A stretch of DNA of 64,000 nucleotides from a bacterium. Its GTDB lineage: Bacteria; Sysuimicrobiota; Sysuimicrobiia; Sysuimicrobiales; Segetimicrobiaceae. This document shows, piece after piece, positions 53,736 to 61,888 of this stretch (position 1 is the first letter of the stretch; the number at the start of each line of letters is the position of its first letter). A program made the position numbers and the translations under genes. The stretch spans positions 90,469 through 154,468 of the forward strand of contig DATGFS010000032.1 in the NCBI GenBank assembly GCA_035308905.1, given 5' to 3'. Below the pieces are notes generated by a model that made no database searches, was not told where the DNA came from, and worked only from the letters and a program-made list of their open reading frames with translations.

Positions 53736-54500
53736 ATGGCCCAGGTGACGCTGATCGCCGTGCCGGGGTTCCCCGAGGTGGGGCCCGGCACGGACCTGCC
53801 GGCGCTGATCGTCCGCACCCTGCGGTGCGCCGATCTCGCGCCGGCGGCCGGCGACGCGCTCGTCGTCGCGCAGAAGATCGTCAGCAAGGCGGAAGGCAGC
53901 GTCGTCGATCTCACCGCGGTGCACCCGGGACCGGAGGCGGTCCGGATCGCGGCGACGATCGACAAGGATCCGCGGCTCGTCGAAGTGGTGCTGCGGGAAT
54001 CCACGCGCGTGGTGCGCGCGCAGCACGGCGTGCTGATCACCGAGCACCGCCTCGGCTTCATTTCGGCGAACGCCGGCGTCGACCACAGCAACGTCGGGCT
54101 GGGCCCGGACGTCGTCAGCCTTCTCCCGCGCGACCCCGACGGCTCGGCGCGCGCCATTCGGGACGCCCTGCGCGCCGCGTTCGACGTCCCGGTCGCCGTC
54201 CTGATCAACGACAGTCACGGCCGGCCGCATCGTGAAGGCGCGGTCGGCGTCTGCATCGGCGCCGCGGGCCTCGACCCCGTGGTGAGCCTGGTCGGCCGGC
54301 CCGACCTCTACGGATACACGCTGCGGACCTCGAGCGAGGCCGTCGCCGACGAGCTGGCCGGCGCGGCCACCCTCGTGCAGGGGCAGTGCGCGGAGGCCAT
54401 CCCGGTCGTCCTCATCCGGGGCCTCGCGCTCGCCGAGAGCGCGGACGGCGGCGGGGCCGCGGGCCTTCTGCGCGATCCGTCACGCGACCTGTTCCGCTGA
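53736..54500 (+). CDS. cofE: Coenzyme F420:L-glutamate ligase CofE
   Basis: A 254-residue enzyme that adds gamma-linked glutamates to F420-0. Motifs: AGDALVVAQKIVSKAEGSVV (residues about 38-57), LGFISANAGVDHSNVG, and VLINDSHGRPHREGAVGVCI, all characteristic of CofE. No C-terminal nitroreductase-like FbiB domain, so it is the short form. ATG 53736 follows the LLM gene by 13 bases. The pair shows that this organism makes and uses F420, though the remaining F420 biosynthesis genes lie elsewhere. Confidence 0.92.
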   Translation: MAQVTLIAVPGFPEVGPGTDLPALIVRTLRCADLAPAAGDALVVAQKIVSKAEGSVVDLTAVHPGPEAVRIAATIDKDPRLVEVVLRESTRVVRAQHGVLITEHRLGFISANAGVDHSNVGLGPDVVSLLPRDPDGSARAIRDALRAAFDVPVAVLINDSHGRPHREGAVGVCIGAAGLDPVVSLVGRPDLYGYTLRTSSEAVADELAGAATLVQGQCAEAIPVVLIRGLALAESADGGGAAGLLRDPSRDLFR

Positions 54501-54676
54501 CGCCGGAGAAATTTCGGGTCGAGCGTTGATCGACCGGGCCCGGAACACCCGGGGAATTTCCCCCGCAACGGCAGGATCGAACTTGGCGCGCGCGAATCGT
54601 TCGGCGTCGCGGCGGCCGGCCGGCCGCCGGACACGGATCAGCGGCCGGGTTCCCGCCGCAGTCGAGGGGGGATGAC

Positions 54677-55693
54677 ATGCACCGGATGTTTCACCGTCTC
54701 TTGACCGTAGGTCTCATCTGCGCGCTCGCGGTCGGGTTCACGTCGCTGCCGGGGCGCGCGCAGTCTGGCGGCACGACGTGGAAGGTCCGCGTGGGCGCCG
54801 ACACGCCGGATCACGCGCTCCAGGGCCAGGATTTCTATCCGCGCACCATCACCGTCAACGTGGGCGACACGATCACGTGGACCAAGAACGTCGTGATCGA
54901 GCACACGGTGACGTTCTTGTCGGGGGCGCAGCCCCCGGCGCTGTTTCAGCCGCAGCCGGACAAGCGCCTGCTCTTCAACCCCCTGGCGGCGTTTCCGCAG
55001 GGCGGCCCTTCGTACGACGGCACGGGCATGGCGAGCTCCGGCGTGATCGAGGCGGCGGGCAAGACCTACACCCTCACGTTCACCAAGCCCGGCAGGTACG
55101 CGTACACGTGCCTGTTGCATCCGGGGATGCAGGGGAGCGTGCTGGTGCAGGCGGTGGGGAAGGCGCCGCTGACCCAGGCCCAGATCGACAAGGCGGCCGC
55201 GGCGCAGTGGGATGCCTCGCTCGCGGCCGGCAAGCGGCTGGTCTCAACCTGGAAGACATCGCCGGCCGCGTCGTCGTCGGGCACGGTCTACACCGCGCCC
55301 ATGGTGGGGGACCAGCAGGCGCACATCTCACTGCTCCGGTTCACGCCCGGGCCGCTGCGGGTCAAGGCCGGCAGCACGGTGCGGTGGGTGATGAAGGACG
55401 GCTTTGAGATTCACACGGTCACGTTCCAGGGCGCCGGCGAGGTGCCGCAGTTCCTGCTGCTCGAGCAGCAGGCGCAGGGTCCGCCGAAGATCTTCCTCAA
55501 CCCGAAGGTTGGCCCTCCAGCGGGCGGGCCGGAGGTCACCGCGAACACGTACCATAATTCGGGGATTCTTTTCCCGATGTCCCCGCCGGGGCCGACGGAG
55601 TACTCGCTCAAGTTCTCCAAGCCCGGGACCTACACGTACTGGTGCGTGGTCCATGTGCCGGAGGGCATGCGCGGCACAGTCATCGTGCAGTAG
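54677..55693 (+). CDS. Exported tandem cupredoxin
   Basis: A 338-residue exported protein with a signal peptide (to about residue 29) and two plastocyanin-like copper domains. Domain 1: first His in VVIEHTVTFLSG (about 76), then Cys, His and Met in YAYTCLLHPGMQG (about 147-154). Domain 2: His in FEIHTVTFQGAG and Cys, His and Met in YTYWCVVHVPEGMRG. Each complete type-1 copper set is split by an unusually long insertion of 60 or more residues between the first His and the Cys. Function would be electron transfer or copper binding in the envelope. Single gene, ended by a strong hairpin. Confidence 0.88.
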   Translation: MHRMFHRLLTVGLICALAVGFTSLPGRAQSGGTTWKVRVGADTPDHALQGQDFYPRTITVNVGDTITWTKNVVIEHTVTFLSGAQPPALFQPQPDKRLLFNPLAAFPQGGPSYDGTGMASSGVIEAAGKTYTLTFTKPGRYAYTCLLHPGMQGSVLVQAVGKAPLTQAQIDKAAAAQWDASLAAGKRLVSTWKTSPAASSSGTVYTAPMVGDQQAHISLLRFTPGPLRVKAGSTVRWVMKDGFEIHTVTFQGAGEVPQFLLLEQQAQGPPKIFLNPKVGPPAGGPEVTANTYHNSGILFPMSPPGPTEYSLKFSKPGTYTYWCVVHVPEGMRGTVIVQ

Positions 55694-55716
55694 CCGCCCG
55701 ATCGCACGTCGAGAGC

Positions 55717-55741
55717 GGGGCCGGGACCTCGTCCCGGCCCC
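55717..55741. terminator. Strong bidirectional hairpin between convergent genes
   Basis: GGGGCCGGGAC-CTC-GTCCCGGCCCC is a perfect 11-base-pair stem with a three-base loop in the 48-base gap between the cupredoxin stop and the DppC stop. TTACGTTT follows on the plus strand. It is well placed to end both transcripts. Confidence 0.8.
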
Positions 55742-56656
55742 TTACGTTTGGTACGGACTCAGCGTGTCCCGCAGCGCGTCCCCGATGAAATTGAAGGCCA
55801 GCACCGTCAAGAGAATGGCGATCCCCGGCCACAGCGCAAGCAGGGGGGAAGCGAAGATGTAGTTCTGGGCGTGGCTCAACATATTGCCCCAGGACGCGGT
55901 CGGCGGCTGAACGCCGACGCCGAGGTAGCTCAACGCCGACTCGACGAGGATCGCCTGCCCGACCCCGAGGGTCGAGGCGACCAGCATCGACGGCGTGGCC
56001 TGCGGCAGTAGGTGGCGGGCGACGATGCGCCACTCTCCCGCGCCGAGCCCGCGCGCCGCGGTCACGTACTCGAGATGGCGGGTGCGCAGCACTTCGCTGC
56101 GTACGACCCGCGCCGCCGGCATCCAGCTCGACACCCCGATGGCGAGCACGATGTTGACGACCGTCGCGCCGAGCGCGGCCAGGGCCGTGAGCAGCAGAAA
56201 GAACACCGGCACGGCGAGCATCGCGTCCGTGACGCGCATGGCGACGGCGTCCACCGCGCCTCCCCATGCCCCCGCGACCGCGCCGACGGCCGTGCCGATC
56301 GCGACCGACACGAGCATCGCGACGATGCCGATCGCGAGCGAGATGCGCGCTCCGTACAGCAGCCGGGTCCATTCGTCCCGGCCGTTCGGATCGGTCCCGA
56401 GCCAGTGACGGGCCGACGGCGGCAGCAGCACGTCGCCGATCACGATCCGGTCCGGACCGTAGGGGGTGACGGCGGGCGCGAGCGCCGCGGCGCCGACGAT
56501 CAGCACCAGGTACACGAGCGACGCGAGCGCAAGCGGATTCCGGCGCAGGCGCCGGAAGCGATCCCGCCCGCGCGCCGCCGGCGCGGCGGCCTCGCGGCTA
56601 CCGGGGACCAGGGCTTCGGCGGCTGAGCCTACGGCGTGGCCAGGACGCGCGCTCAC
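55742..56656 (-). CDS. dppC: Dipeptide/oligopeptide ABC transporter permease, DppC family
   Basis: A 304-residue permease, last gene of a leftward binding protein-DppB-DppC operon. A 35-residue Ala/Arg-rich cytosolic N-terminus is followed by the first helix and HWLGTDPNGRDEWTRLLYGA, coupling loop LEYVTAARGLGAGEWRIVAR and the C-terminal GDALRDTLSPYQT, which departs from the usual DPR end. It starts 2 bases after the DppB stop. Confidence 0.93.
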   Translation of the reverse strand: MSARPGHAVGSAAEALVPGSREAAAPAARGRDRFRRLRRNPLALASLVYLVLIVGAAALAPAVTPYGPDRIVIGDVLLPPSARHWLGTDPNGRDEWTRLLYGARISLAIGIVAMLVSVAIGTAVGAVAGAWGGAVDAVAMRVTDAMLAVPVFFLLLTALAALGATVVNIVLAIGVSSWMPAARVVRSEVLRTRHLEYVTAARGLGAGEWRIVARHLLPQATPSMLVASTLGVGQAILVESALSYLGVGVQPPTASWGNMLSHAQNYIFASPLLALWPGIAILLTVLAFNFIGDALRDTLSPYQT

Positions 56657-56658
56657 GG

Positions 56659-57606
56659 CTACGAGATCGTGACGCGCGGGTCGAGAACGAGGTAGCTGAG
56701 GTCCGTGAGAAAGTTCGTGACCACCACGACGATCGAGACCATCAGCGTGATGCCCATGATCACGGGGTAATCGCGCTGCAGCGCCGAGTCGACCGCCAGC
56801 TGGCCCATGCCCGGCCAGGCGAACACGCTCTCCGTGATCGCGACCCCGCCGACGAGGCGGGGGATGGACAGCGCGACGACCGTGACGATCGGAATCAGCG
56901 CGTTGCGGAGGCCGTGATGGTAGACGACGGCGCGCTCCGCGACCCCCTTCGCGCGCGCGGTCCGGAGGAAATCCGCCGTGAGCACCTCGAGCATGCTCGA
57001 CCGGGTGTAGCGCACGATCTGCGCCAGGTTGGCGGTGGCCAGGACCGCGGCCGGCAGGACGAGATGCGCCAGCCGGTCGCCGGGGGACGGCGCCGCGCCC
57101 AGCGTGTATGCGCCGGACGACGGCAGGACGCGCCAGTGCACCGCGAAGAGCACGATCAGCATGAGCCCGAACCAGAACACCGGCACGGACATGCCGAAGA
57201 ACGCCACGCCGGTCGACAGATGGTCGACCAGCGAGTCGCGGCGCAGCGCGGAGACGACCCCCAGCAGGACCCCGATGCCCACCGACAGCGCGAGGCCCGT
57301 GACCACGAGTTCGAGGGTCGCGGGCAGGCGGTCCGCGAGCAGACGGGTGACCGGAAGCCCCTGGCCGTAGGACGTCCCCAACCGGCCGCGCAGCACGTTG
57401 CCGAGCCAGCGGCCGTACTGAACGCCGAGGGGCTGATCGAGACCGAGCGCGCGGGCCGCTTCCTTGATCTGCTCGCCCGACATCTCGGGGGCCAGCAGGA
57501 TCCCCGGCCCGCCCGGCGCGGCGTGGATCAGCGCGAAGGTGAGCATGCTCACGAGCACGAGCAGCACGAGCGACTGCGCGGCCCGGGAGACGAGATAGCG
57601 CTGCAT
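56659..57606 (-). CDS. dppB: Dipeptide/oligopeptide ABC transporter permease, DppB family
   Basis: A 315-residue channel subunit beginning MQRYLVSRAAQSLVLLVLVS, with HAAPGGPGI after the first helix, coupling loop TADFLRTARAKGVAERAVVY, and ending DPRVTIS. It lies 47 bases after the binding-protein gene. With its partner it resembles the pair at 8.3-10.1 kb closely in local motifs (HxAPGGP, FSWPGMGQLAV/FAWPGMGQLAV), so the two systems may be recent relatives with related ligands. Confidence 0.93.
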   Translation of the reverse strand: MQRYLVSRAAQSLVLLVLVSMLTFALIHAAPGGPGILLAPEMSGEQIKEAARALGLDQPLGVQYGRWLGNVLRGRLGTSYGQGLPVTRLLADRLPATLELVVTGLALSVGIGVLLGVVSALRRDSLVDHLSTGVAFFGMSVPVFWFGLMLIVLFAVHWRVLPSSGAYTLGAAPSPGDRLAHLVLPAAVLATANLAQIVRYTRSSMLEVLTADFLRTARAKGVAERAVVYHHGLRNALIPIVTVVALSIPRLVGGVAITESVFAWPGMGQLAVDSALQRDYPVIMGITLMVSIVVVVTNFLTDLSYLVLDPRVTIS

Positions 57607-57653
57607 CCGCCGGGTGCCCTATTCCAGGGCGAGGACGCCGAGCGCGCGCGCCC

Positions 57654-59297
57654 CTACGACGGCGCGATCCACACGCGGTTCAGATAGAGGAGCGCGTCGC
57701 GGTAGTCGGTGCGCGCCCACCCGCGGACCCGCTTGCTGAGCGCCTGGATCTCCCGCGGGTGATAGATGAAGTTCACCGGCTGCTCTTCCGCGATCATCTT
57801 GTACAGGCGGTCGTAGATCGCACGGCGCTTGTCCGCGTCGAACGTCGACAGGCCCTGCTGGAACAGCCGGTCGACGTCGGCATTGGAGTAGCCCCACTCG
57901 TTGGTCGAGCCGCCGGTCTGCCAGTACGAGTGCTGGTCCGGCGTCGCCGGCGTGACGTAGTAGAACGCGACGGCCACGAAGTTGTGCTCGACGCGCTCGC
58001 GCGTCATGTAGTTGTTGAACTCCAGCGTCTCGAGGCGTGCGTCGACGCCGACGTCGCGCAGGTTCTGCTGGACGATCAGCGCCGTCTGCTCGCGCTCCGG
58101 CTGGCCCTGATCCGTGAAGAACGGGAACGCGAACCGCTGGCCGTCCTTGACCAGCACCCCGTCCGGCCCGGCTTTGAACCCGGCCTCCCCGAGCATCTTG
58201 CGCGCGCGGTCGGGATCGTAGTCGAAGACGGGCGCGCCGTGCGGATACCAGCCCTTCAGCGCCGGCGGGATCGGGCCGTTGCTGCGGTCGGCCTTGCCGT
58301 GCGTAACCTGCTGGATGATGCCTTTGCTGTTGATCGCGTGCGCGAACGCCTGGCGCACCGCCCGGTCGTGGAACCACTTTCCGAAGCGCGGGTCGTTGTA
58401 GTTGTAACCGAAGAAGCGGAAGTCCATCAGCCCGCGCTCGATCAGGTACAGGTTCGGCGCGTTCGCGAGCGCCGGCAACTGCGCCACGGTCGGGAACGCG
58501 ACGTCCAGCTCGCCGGTCTTGACCTGCACGATCGTGGAGTTGAGGTCCCGGACGATCTTGAAGATCACCGAGTCGAGGTACGGACGGCCCTCGTGATAGC
58601 GGTCGTTCGCGACGACGGTGAAGTGGTCGCCGGTGACGTGCTCGCCGAATTTGAACGGGCCCGTGCCGACCGGATTCCGGATGAACGCCTCGGGAAACTT
58701 GGCCCGGTTGAAGTCCTGCCCGGCGAGGAGATGCCGGGGCAGCATGAACGTGAGGTAGCAGAGGAGCTCGACGAGAGACGAGTAGGGCTGCTTCGTGGCG
58801 AGCTTGATCGTCGTCGGGTTCACGACCTCGATGCCGGTGACCGGCTCGAGGTTCCCGCGCAGGATGCTGTTGACCTTCGGGTCCGCGTACATCTGGAGCG
58901 TCCACTTGACGTCGTCGGCGGTGAACGGCCGGCCGTCGTGCCACCGCACGCCGTCTTTCAAGTGGAAGGTCCAGGTCAGCCCGTCCTTCGACGTCTCCCA
59001 GCGCTCGGCGAGATCGGGCTGCGGGCTCCAGTCGACCGGGCTGTACCGGACCAGGCCGTTGAAGAGCGACTTGTTGACCATGAGGTTCTGGATCAGGCCG
59101 ATCGGCGGCCACGGCACCACGTTGGCCGTGACAGGGATCTTGAACGCGCCGCCGCGCCGCGGTTCTTCAGCCGCCGCGCCGGCAGGACCGATCAGCCGGG
59201 CGGCCGGCCCGGCGCCGAGCGTCGTTCCGGCGACCGCCAGCCCCGACGCCCCGGTGAGGAACCGGCGTCGTGTCACTCGATGGCCGCGCCTCGCCAT
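57654..59297 (-). CDS. Peptide ABC transporter substrate-binding protein (SBP family 5), Tat-exported
   Basis: A 547-residue family-5 binding protein with a twin-arginine signal (RVTRRRFLTGASGLAVAG), the hallmark KDGVRWHDGRPFTADDVKW, and VRQAFAHAINSKGII. It opens RGGAFKIPVTANVVPWPPI after the signal. The ATG at 59297 lies 9 residues before the Arg pair and is preceded by a G-rich site. The longer upstream frame would overlap the divergent gene's control region. It heads the operon with the DppB/DppC pair, and it resembles the binding protein at 6.6 kb in length and style. Confidence 0.92.
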   Translation of the reverse strand: MARRGHRVTRRRFLTGASGLAVAGTTLGAGPAARLIGPAGAAAEEPRRGGAFKIPVTANVVPWPPIGLIQNLMVNKSLFNGLVRYSPVDWSPQPDLAERWETSKDGLTWTFHLKDGVRWHDGRPFTADDVKWTLQMYADPKVNSILRGNLEPVTGIEVVNPTTIKLATKQPYSSLVELLCYLTFMLPRHLLAGQDFNRAKFPEAFIRNPVGTGPFKFGEHVTGDHFTVVANDRYHEGRPYLDSVIFKIVRDLNSTIVQVKTGELDVAFPTVAQLPALANAPNLYLIERGLMDFRFFGYNYNDPRFGKWFHDRAVRQAFAHAINSKGIIQQVTHGKADRSNGPIPPALKGWYPHGAPVFDYDPDRARKMLGEAGFKAGPDGVLVKDGQRFAFPFFTDQGQPEREQTALIVQQNLRDVGVDARLETLEFNNYMTRERVEHNFVAVAFYYVTPATPDQHSYWQTGGSTNEWGYSNADVDRLFQQGLSTFDADKRRAIYDRLYKMIAEEQPVNFIYHPREIQALSKRVRGWARTDYRDALLYLNRVWIAPS

Positions 59298-59448
59298 GCC
59301 GCGCCCCCCCCGGATGCATTTTCGGCGTCCTCTTGCAGGGAGCGCCGGGGGATTCCTGCACCGCACGACATGTCGAAAGGAGAAGGGTTTCACTGACCTG
59401 AACATGAGGCCGGGGTCGCGACTCGCTGTACGGGAGGGACACATCGAG

Positions 59449-60753
59449 ATGAAGCGCTGTGGCATTGTCGTGCTTGCGTTGGCCCTGACCGCCGCCCTCG
59501 CCGCCCCGTTGACCGCGCCGCGACCCGCGGGCGCCGCGCTCGAACTGAAGTTCTACTACCCGGTCGGCGTATCGGGACCCCTCGCCAAAGTGATGGACGG
59601 GATGGTTTCCGACTTCAACGGGATCCATCCCGGCATCCACGTGACGCCGATCTTTTCCGGCGGATACTACGAGACCATGACGAAGACCCAGACCGCGGTG
59701 ATGGCCGGCGCTCCGCCCGACGTGGCGGTGCTGCTCTCCACGGATCTGTTCACGCTCCTCGACCTCAACGCGATCATCCCGCTCGACGCGTTCATCGGGC
59801 AGTCGGGCGGCGATCAGTTCCGAAGCGACTTCTTCGGCGCGTTCTGGCTGAACTCGCGGACCGCGACCACCACCTATTCGATTCCGTTTCAGCGCAGCAC
59901 GATCGTCCTCTACTATAACCAGGACGCTTTCCAGCGGGCCGGGCTCGATCCCACGAAGCCCCCGAAGAACTGGACCGAGCTGGAGCAAGATGCCCAGAAG
60001 CTGACGCTGCACGACGCCGGCGGCGCGGTGACGCAGTGGGGCGTCGGGATCCCGACATCCGGCTTCACCTACTGGCTCTTTCAGGGGTTTGCGGCCGAAG
60101 CCGGTCAGGCCCGCATCGCGACTCCGGACGGCACCCAAACGTACTTCGACACGCCGCAGACGGCCCGCGCGCTGCAGTTCTGGCTGCACCTCGCGGATCT
60201 CCGGGTCGAACCCCGCGGCATTCTGACGTGGGAGACGCTGCCGACGGAGTTCGTCGCCGGCCGGTACGCGATGATCTACCATTCCACGGGCAGTTTGACG
60301 TACATCCGAAGCAACGCCTCGTTCAAGTTCGGGACGGCGTTCATGCCGGCGGACAAGCAGTACGGCACGCCGACGGGCGGCGGCAACTTCTACATTTTCC
60401 GAGGCATCCCCGCGGAGCGCCAGCGGGCGGCGTGGGAGTTCGTCCAGTGGATGACCGCTCCCCAGCAGGCGGCGCGCTGGAGCGAAGCCTCCGGGTACGT
60501 CGCGGTGCGGAAGTCGGCGTTCAATATCAGGCTGTACAAAGACTACACCGACAAGTTTCCGCAAGCGCTGACCGCCCGGGACCAACTGCAGTACGCGCAG
60601 GCCGAGCTGTCCACGCACAACGGCGGCGAGATCCAGAACATGTACTCCAACGACCTGCAGGCCGCGCTGACCGGGCGCAAGACCCCTCAGGCCGCGCTGC
60701 GCGACGCGCAGCAGCAGGCCGACCGGCTGCTCAGCCAGTACCGGAAGCGGTAG
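59449..60753 (+). CDS. ABC transporter substrate-binding protein, family 1 (UgpB/sugar type)
   Basis: A 434-residue exported binding protein with a signal peptide (MKRCGIVVLALALTAALAAP) and then KFYYPVGVSGPLAKVMDGMV, VMAGAPPDVAVLLSTDLFTL, YSIPFQRSTIVLYYNQDAF and GGGNFYIFRGIPAERQRAAW, which are UgpB/MalE-class motifs. Likely ligands are glycerol phosphodiesters or sugars. No permease or ATPase gene is alongside. The next genes are enzymes. ATG 59449 has GGGAGGG 11 bases upstream. An ATG 15 codons earlier is less likely because it would delay the signal. Confidence 0.88.
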   Translation: MKRCGIVVLALALTAALAAPLTAPRPAGAALELKFYYPVGVSGPLAKVMDGMVSDFNGIHPGIHVTPIFSGGYYETMTKTQTAVMAGAPPDVAVLLSTDLFTLLDLNAIIPLDAFIGQSGGDQFRSDFFGAFWLNSRTATTTYSIPFQRSTIVLYYNQDAFQRAGLDPTKPPKNWTELEQDAQKLTLHDAGGAVTQWGVGIPTSGFTYWLFQGFAAEAGQARIATPDGTQTYFDTPQTARALQFWLHLADLRVEPRGILTWETLPTEFVAGRYAMIYHSTGSLTYIRSNASFKFGTAFMPADKQYGTPTGGGNFYIFRGIPAERQRAAWEFVQWMTAPQQAARWSEASGYVAVRKSAFNIRLYKDYTDKFPQALTARDQLQYAQAELSTHNGGEIQNMYSNDLQAALTGRKTPQAALRDAQQQADRLLSQYRKR

Positions 60754-60774
60754 CGGGCCGGGGTCCCGCCCGCG

Positions 60775-61518
60775 ATGCCCGTCCAGTTGCGTGTGCTCGG
60801 GTGCGGCGACGCGTTCGGCAGCGGCGGGCGCTTTCAGACCTGTTTTCTCGTCTCCGCGGATGCGACGCGCTTTCTCGTCGACTGCGGCGCCACCGCGGTG
60901 ATCGCGATGCACCGCTGGAAGGTCGACCGGGCGGCGATCGATCTCGTCCTCTTGAGCCACCTGCACGGCGACCACATGGCGGGACTGCCGTTCTTGCTGC
61001 TGGACGCGCACTTCAACGTGCGGCGGACCCGGCCGCTCCTCGTGGCCGGGCCGCCCGGGACGCGCGCGCGGCTGCCTCAGATGATGGAGGTGCTCTTCCC
61101 CGGCTCGTCCGCGATGGCGCTGCGCTTCCCCCTCGAAGTGACCGAGTACGCCCTCGAGGCGCCGAACCGGATCGCCGGGCTCGTCGTAACGCCGTACGAG
61201 GTCGTTCATCCGTGCGGCGCGCCGCCCGCGGCGCTTCGGATCGAGTGCGGCGGCCGCACGATCGCCTATTCCGGCGACACGCAGTGGGCGCCCGGGCTGG
61301 TGCGGGCCGCCGACGGAGCCGACCTGCTGCTGCTCGAGTGCAACGCGTACGACCGGCGGCTTCCGAACCATCTCGACCTCGGGACGCTGCTCGAGCACAA
61401 AGACGAGCTGCGCAGCCGGCGGATTGTCTTGACCCACATGGGCGAGGAGATGCTGGCGCACCGCGACCGTTCGCCGTGGGAGAGCGCGGAGGACGGAATG
61501 ACGCTGACGGTCGAGTAG
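60775..61518 (+). CDS. Metallo-beta-lactamase-fold hydrolase (RNase Z/phosphodiesterase-like)
   Basis: A 247-residue zinc hydrolase. LGCGDAFGSGGRFQTCFLVS at the start, the zinc motif LSHLHGDHMAGLPF, Asp in AYSGDTQWAPG and the late His in VLTHMGEEML follow the pattern of RNase Z-related and cyclic phosphodiesterase-like MBL enzymes. The absence of the long RNase Z exosite arm argues against tRNA processing. It starts 21 bases after the UgpB-like gene, consistent with a phosphodiester or similar substrate imported by that system. This is inference from context. Confidence 0.85.
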   Translation: MPVQLRVLGCGDAFGSGGRFQTCFLVSADATRFLVDCGATAVIAMHRWKVDRAAIDLVLLSHLHGDHMAGLPFLLLDAHFNVRRTRPLLVAGPPGTRARLPQMMEVLFPGSSAMALRFPLEVTEYALEAPNRIAGLVVTPYEVVHPCGAPPAALRIECGGRTIAYSGDTQWAPGLVRAADGADLLLLECNAYDRRLPNHLDLGTLLEHKDELRSRRIVLTHMGEEMLAHRDRSPWESAEDGMTLTVE

Positions 61519-61531
61519 CGAACCAGTCCTT

Positions 61532-61888
61532 ATGGCGGACAATCGCGATCGGCCCCGGCCCGGCGACGACACCGACGGCGTGTCGTGGCGGATGATCGCC
61601 GCCGGAATGCCGGTCGTCGCCTCCGACGGCACGCAGGTGGGGCGGGTGACGCACGCGCTGGGCGACCCGGACCAAGACATCTTCGACGGCGTCGGATTCC
61701 GGCATCATCTGTGGTCGTCGCCGCGGATGGCGCCGGCGGGGGTGGTCGCGCGGATCACGGAATCGGCGGTCCACCTGAGCATCACCGCGGCGCAGGCGGA
61801 GCAGTGTCCGGCCTACGAGGAAGAGCACGTCTTCAAGATCGGCAACACCGGGTTCTTCCGTCACCGGGAGGGTTGGCGGGCCGGGTGA
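61532..61888 (+). CDS. PRC-barrel-like (DUF2171-type) small protein
   Basis: A 118-residue protein with a short charged N-terminus and one PRC-barrel-type beta domain: MPVVASDGTQVGRVTHALGD, FDGVGFRHHLWSSPRMAPAG and VARITESAVHLSITAAQAEQ. Such domains often act as small binding modules. Its stop shares a base with the start of the molybdoenzyme gene (TGATG), suggesting that it helps that enzyme, for example in targeting or assembly. Confidence 0.72.
   Translation: MADNRDRPRPGDDTDGVSWRMIAAGMPVVASDGTQVGRVTHALGDPDQDIFDGVGFRHHLWSSPRMAPAGVVARITESAVHLSITAAQAEQCPAYEEEHVFKIGNTGFFRHREGWRAG

Noticed and set aside
50831..54208. 1125-codon antisense frame
   Set aside because: It lies opposite the M16 pair, LLM and cofE genes, whose proteins are clearly conserved families. 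Long antisense frames are common in GC-rich DNA and this one is low-complexity Arg-rich.
59167..61680. 837-codon antisense frame
   Set aside because: It runs antisense to the UgpB-like and MBL genes and shows no recognisable domain.
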